Shown here piece by piece: positions 41,884 to 43,885 of a stretch of DNA of 43,885 nt. Both the position numbers and the translations under genes were made by a program. How positions within the stretch are numbered: position 1 is the stretch's first letter; every line of letters starts with the position of its first letter. Origin of the DNA: an uncultured Siphonobacter sp. (GTDB taxonomy: Bacteria; Bacteroidota; Bacteroidia; Cytophagales; Spirosomataceae); the NCBI GenBank assembly GCA_913774715.1, contig CAJYHS010000152.1, positions 1 through 43,885 of the forward strand. Direction: 5' to 3'. The notes below the pieces were generated by a model. It was not told the origin of the DNA. It did not search any database and saw nothing but the letters and a program-made list of their open reading frames with translations.

Positions 41884-43885
41884 CTATTCGAGTTCTGTTT
41901 TGGGGCTAATCACCGCCGGACGACGCCTGGCCCGGCGTTCCAATACCAAAAATAAAGGCGGAATTAATAAGGGAGCAAACAAAAGCGTAGAGGTAAGCCC
42001 ACCAATGATTACCGTAGCCAGGGGTCGCTGTACATCAGAGCCGATGCCTGAAGAAGTGGCGGCGGGCACTAAGCCAATAATGGCTACTACCATGATGGCC
42101 ATGATGGCCCGAAGCTGTTCTTTGGAGACTTCATAGACGGTCTCGACTAACTCACCTCCCGAAGCTTTCGCCCGGTTAAGGGCCGAAACCAGCAGGACGC
42201 CCGCCATAACCGAAATGCCAAAAATGGATACAAATCCAACCCCGGCCGATACATTGAAGTTATAGCCTCTCATCAAGAGAGCGGTAATGCCGCCGCCCAA
42301 GGCAAAGAGAATGCAGGTTAGAGTTAGGAAGGTATCCTGGAAATTTTTAAAGAGCAGGTACAAAAACAAACTCACCACCACTACCGTCAGAGGAATGGTC
42401 AATAGTAGCTGTCCTCCGGCCCGCTCCAGGTTTTCATACTGCCCACCGTAGATGACTTCATAGCCTTCAGGAACATGAACCTGAGTTTGAATTTTACGCT
42501 GTACTTCTTCTACGAAACCGCCCTGATCCCGGCCGCGAATATTGGTGCGGACGGTAGCCATGCGTTTGCTATTGATGCGGTAAATATTGGTTTGTCCCTG
42601 TACGTATTTAATATCGGCCAGTTCGCTCATGGGTATCAACGCACCCGAAGCGGCCGGTACCTGTAATTCACGAATGACATCAATGGAATTTCGCGTTTCC
42701 GGGGTAAAGCGAATCACTAAATCATACCGACGGTCTTCATCGTAAATTTTACCGACATCCTTGCCCCCGATGGCCGCTTCCACCATGGTTTCTACGTCGG
42801 AAACGTTTACGCCGTAGCGGGCGGCTGCCTGCCGATTAACCTGAATCGAGAGCTGATCCTGGGGACCTTCCTGTTCGATGTTAACGGCCACGGCTCCTTT
42901 GGTCTGCTTGACGATAGCGGCAATGCTATCGGCTTTGGTGCGTAGTAGATCCAGATCACTACCCACCACGGAAATGGCTAAATCGGCGGCTGATCCCGTG
43001 ACAATTTCCATGACTTGGTCAATAATGGGTTGTCCCGAAGAAAAGAAGGAACCGGGGAAGGTATTCTGAAGCTCCGTCTGAATCCGGGCAACTAAATCTT
43101 TTTTTCTCAGACTATCCGTCCAGGTGGAATAATCCTTCAGACCCACCAGAATTTCGGTCCGGTTGGGCGGGAATGGATCCGTACCCGTATCGTTTCGGCC
43201 CGTTTGGGTAATAACAAAGTCGACGGGATAATTCTTGGCAATGATCTGCCGGATTTTAGGAGCGATTTTAGCGTTTTCCTGAATGGTTACGCCCGAAGGC
43301 ATAAATGAACGCAGGAAAATGGATCCTTCATCAAGCTCGGGAAGAAATTCAGTGCCTAGTTTCACCCCCAGACCAATCATGGTAAAAACGATGGCAAACC
43401 CAAGGCTTAAGACCAGTTTGGGCCCTTTTAGTAAGTGCGTGAGCAAACGGGCGTAGGCTTTTTCAAAGGGATTGAGCAGGAAATTTTTGTGCTCCTTTTC
43501 GGGCTTAGCCGAAGGCTGCAGCGACTTTTTAAAAGCAAAAGAAACCAGCACCGGAATAAAGGTAAGAGCGGCCAGCATGGAGCCTACTACGGCAAAAGCC
43601 AAGGTTAAGGCCATGGGTCTGAATAACTTTCCTTCGACCCGCTGCATGAGCAGAATCGGCAGATAGGCCAGAATAATGATGGTTACGGAGAAGAAAATTT
43701 CCCGTCCTACTTCCTGAGCCGCCGATAAGGTAAGGGGGACAATGCCGCGTTGTTTTTCTTCCTGCGTTGCCGAGCGATACCTTCGAATCAAGTGCTCAAC
43801 CATCACGCATGCCCCATCGACAATAATGCCAAAGTCAATGGCTCCCAGGGAGAGAAGGTTGGCCGGAATTCCGGCAATCTTCATG
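41884..43885 (-). CDS. CzcA/CusA-like heavy-metal RND efflux pump, N-terminus outside the window
   Basis: 667 codons visible and the frame stays open at the right edge; the family is about 1,030-1,050 residues, so roughly the N-terminal third is missing. The visible part opens in helix 4 with AIDFGIIVDGACVMVEHL, which carries the two Asp and the Glu of the heavy-metal RND proton relay. Then periplasmic porter segments, helices 7-12 (FQDTFLTLTCILFALGGGIT, AGVGFVSIFGISVMAG) and a short basic tail. Expels divalent or monovalent metal ions from the periplasm or cytoplasm with CusB/CzcB and CusC/CzcC partners, which would be upstream beyond the window. Metal not assignable. Confidence 0.93.
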   Translation of the reverse strand, partial: MKIAGIPANLLSLGAIDFGIIVDGACVMVEHLIRRYRSATQEEKQRGIVPLTLSAAQEVGREIFFSVTIIILAYLPILLMQRVEGKLFRPMALTLAFAVVGSMLAALTFIPVLVSFAFKKSLQPSAKPEKEHKNFLLNPFEKAYARLLTHLLKGPKLVLSLGFAIVFTMIGLGVKLGTEFLPELDEGSIFLRSFMPSGVTIQENAKIAPKIRQIIAKNYPVDFVITQTGRNDTGTDPFPPNRTEILVGLKDYSTWTDSLRKKDLVARIQTELQNTFPGSFFSSGQPIIDQVMEIVTGSAADLAISVVGSDLDLLRTKADSIAAIVKQTKGAVAVNIEQEGPQDQLSIQVNRQAAARYGVNVSDVETMVEAAIGGKDVGKIYDEDRRYDLVIRFTPETRNSIDVIRELQVPAASGALIPMSELADIKYVQGQTNIYRINSKRMATVRTNIRGRDQGGFVEEVQRKIQTQVHVPEGYEVIYGGQYENLERAGGQLLLTIPLTVVVVSLFLYLLFKNFQDTFLTLTCILFALGGGITALLMRGYNFNVSAGVGFVSIFGISVMAGVLLVSALNRAKASGGELVETVYEVSKEQLRAIMAIMVVAIIGLVPAATSSGIGSDVQRPLATVIIGGLTSTLLFAPLLIPPLFLVLERRARRRPAVISPKTELE

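Overview
The window reads as chromosome of a Bacteroidota bacterium, most likely order Cytophagales (Spirosoma/Siphonobacter-like; genus not resolvable by eye). Reasons: Bacteroidota-type promoter elements (TAnnTTTG at -7 with an upstream TTG) before rpmH, hxlR, the his leader and the cold-shock gene; few Shine-Dalgarno sites; a family repertoire typical of the phylum (PepSY-TM proteins, Rcp1-type response regulators paired with PAS or CHASE3 kinases, YtxH and holin-like stress proteins, PBP1C); and his genes in the order H-A-F-I-E. There is no prophage, IS element, CRISPR array, rRNA or recognisable tRNA. The sequence looks like stable chromosome.

Layout. 1-650: end of a PepSY membrane protein. 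791-8213: a five-gene same-strand cluster (SWIM zinc finger, DUF5691, MoxR-type AAA+ ATPase, DUF5682, VWA protein), followed closely by a GlcNAc-kinase-like gene. This resembles the uncharacterised E. coli yehL-M-P-Q set and is the best candidate here for an undescribed system. Its DUF5682 protein carries two GX2H motifs plus a conserved Glu, as in TraB/TIKI/EreA-like proteins. 9115-14619: Rrf2 regulator, rpmH (52 aa), a glycosyltransferase-C membrane protein with a MORN-like tail, a nucleoside-permease-like transporter, and a divergent doxX/hxlR pair around a 46-bp near-perfect palindrome. 14676-23191: a signalling island with rpoN, a sigma-54 activator, three histidine kinases and two single-receiver regulators. 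23229-27771: envelope-stress-type small proteins (YtxH, holin-like, coiled-coil lipoprotein, DUF2383-like), a receiver protein and a transglutaminase-like protein. 27897-30616: MFS transporter, recX and a DUF72 protein. 30740-33746: a histidine operon (leader peptide, hisH, hisA, hisF, hisI, hisE). 33826-35965: small membrane protein, cold-shock protein and DEAD-box helicase. 36554-43885: PBP1C, RDD protein, MarR regulator, GHL10-type glycoside hydrolase, and the C-terminal two thirds of a CzcA/CusA-like RND pump cut by the window edge.

Regulatory highlights seen directly in the sequence: (i) a classic-looking attenuator before hisH, with a 20-codon leader peptide containing His-His-His-Pro-His, a terminator and a mutually exclusive antiterminator; (ii) an orphan terminator with a competing hairpin at 24925-24977, suggesting a small RNA or a conditional leader; (iii) a -24/-12-like motif before the ytxH-like gene, a few kb from rpoN; (iv) an unusual number of long perfect inverted repeats (18-31 bp arms) at gene ends; (v) a hairpin in the cold-shock 5' leader.
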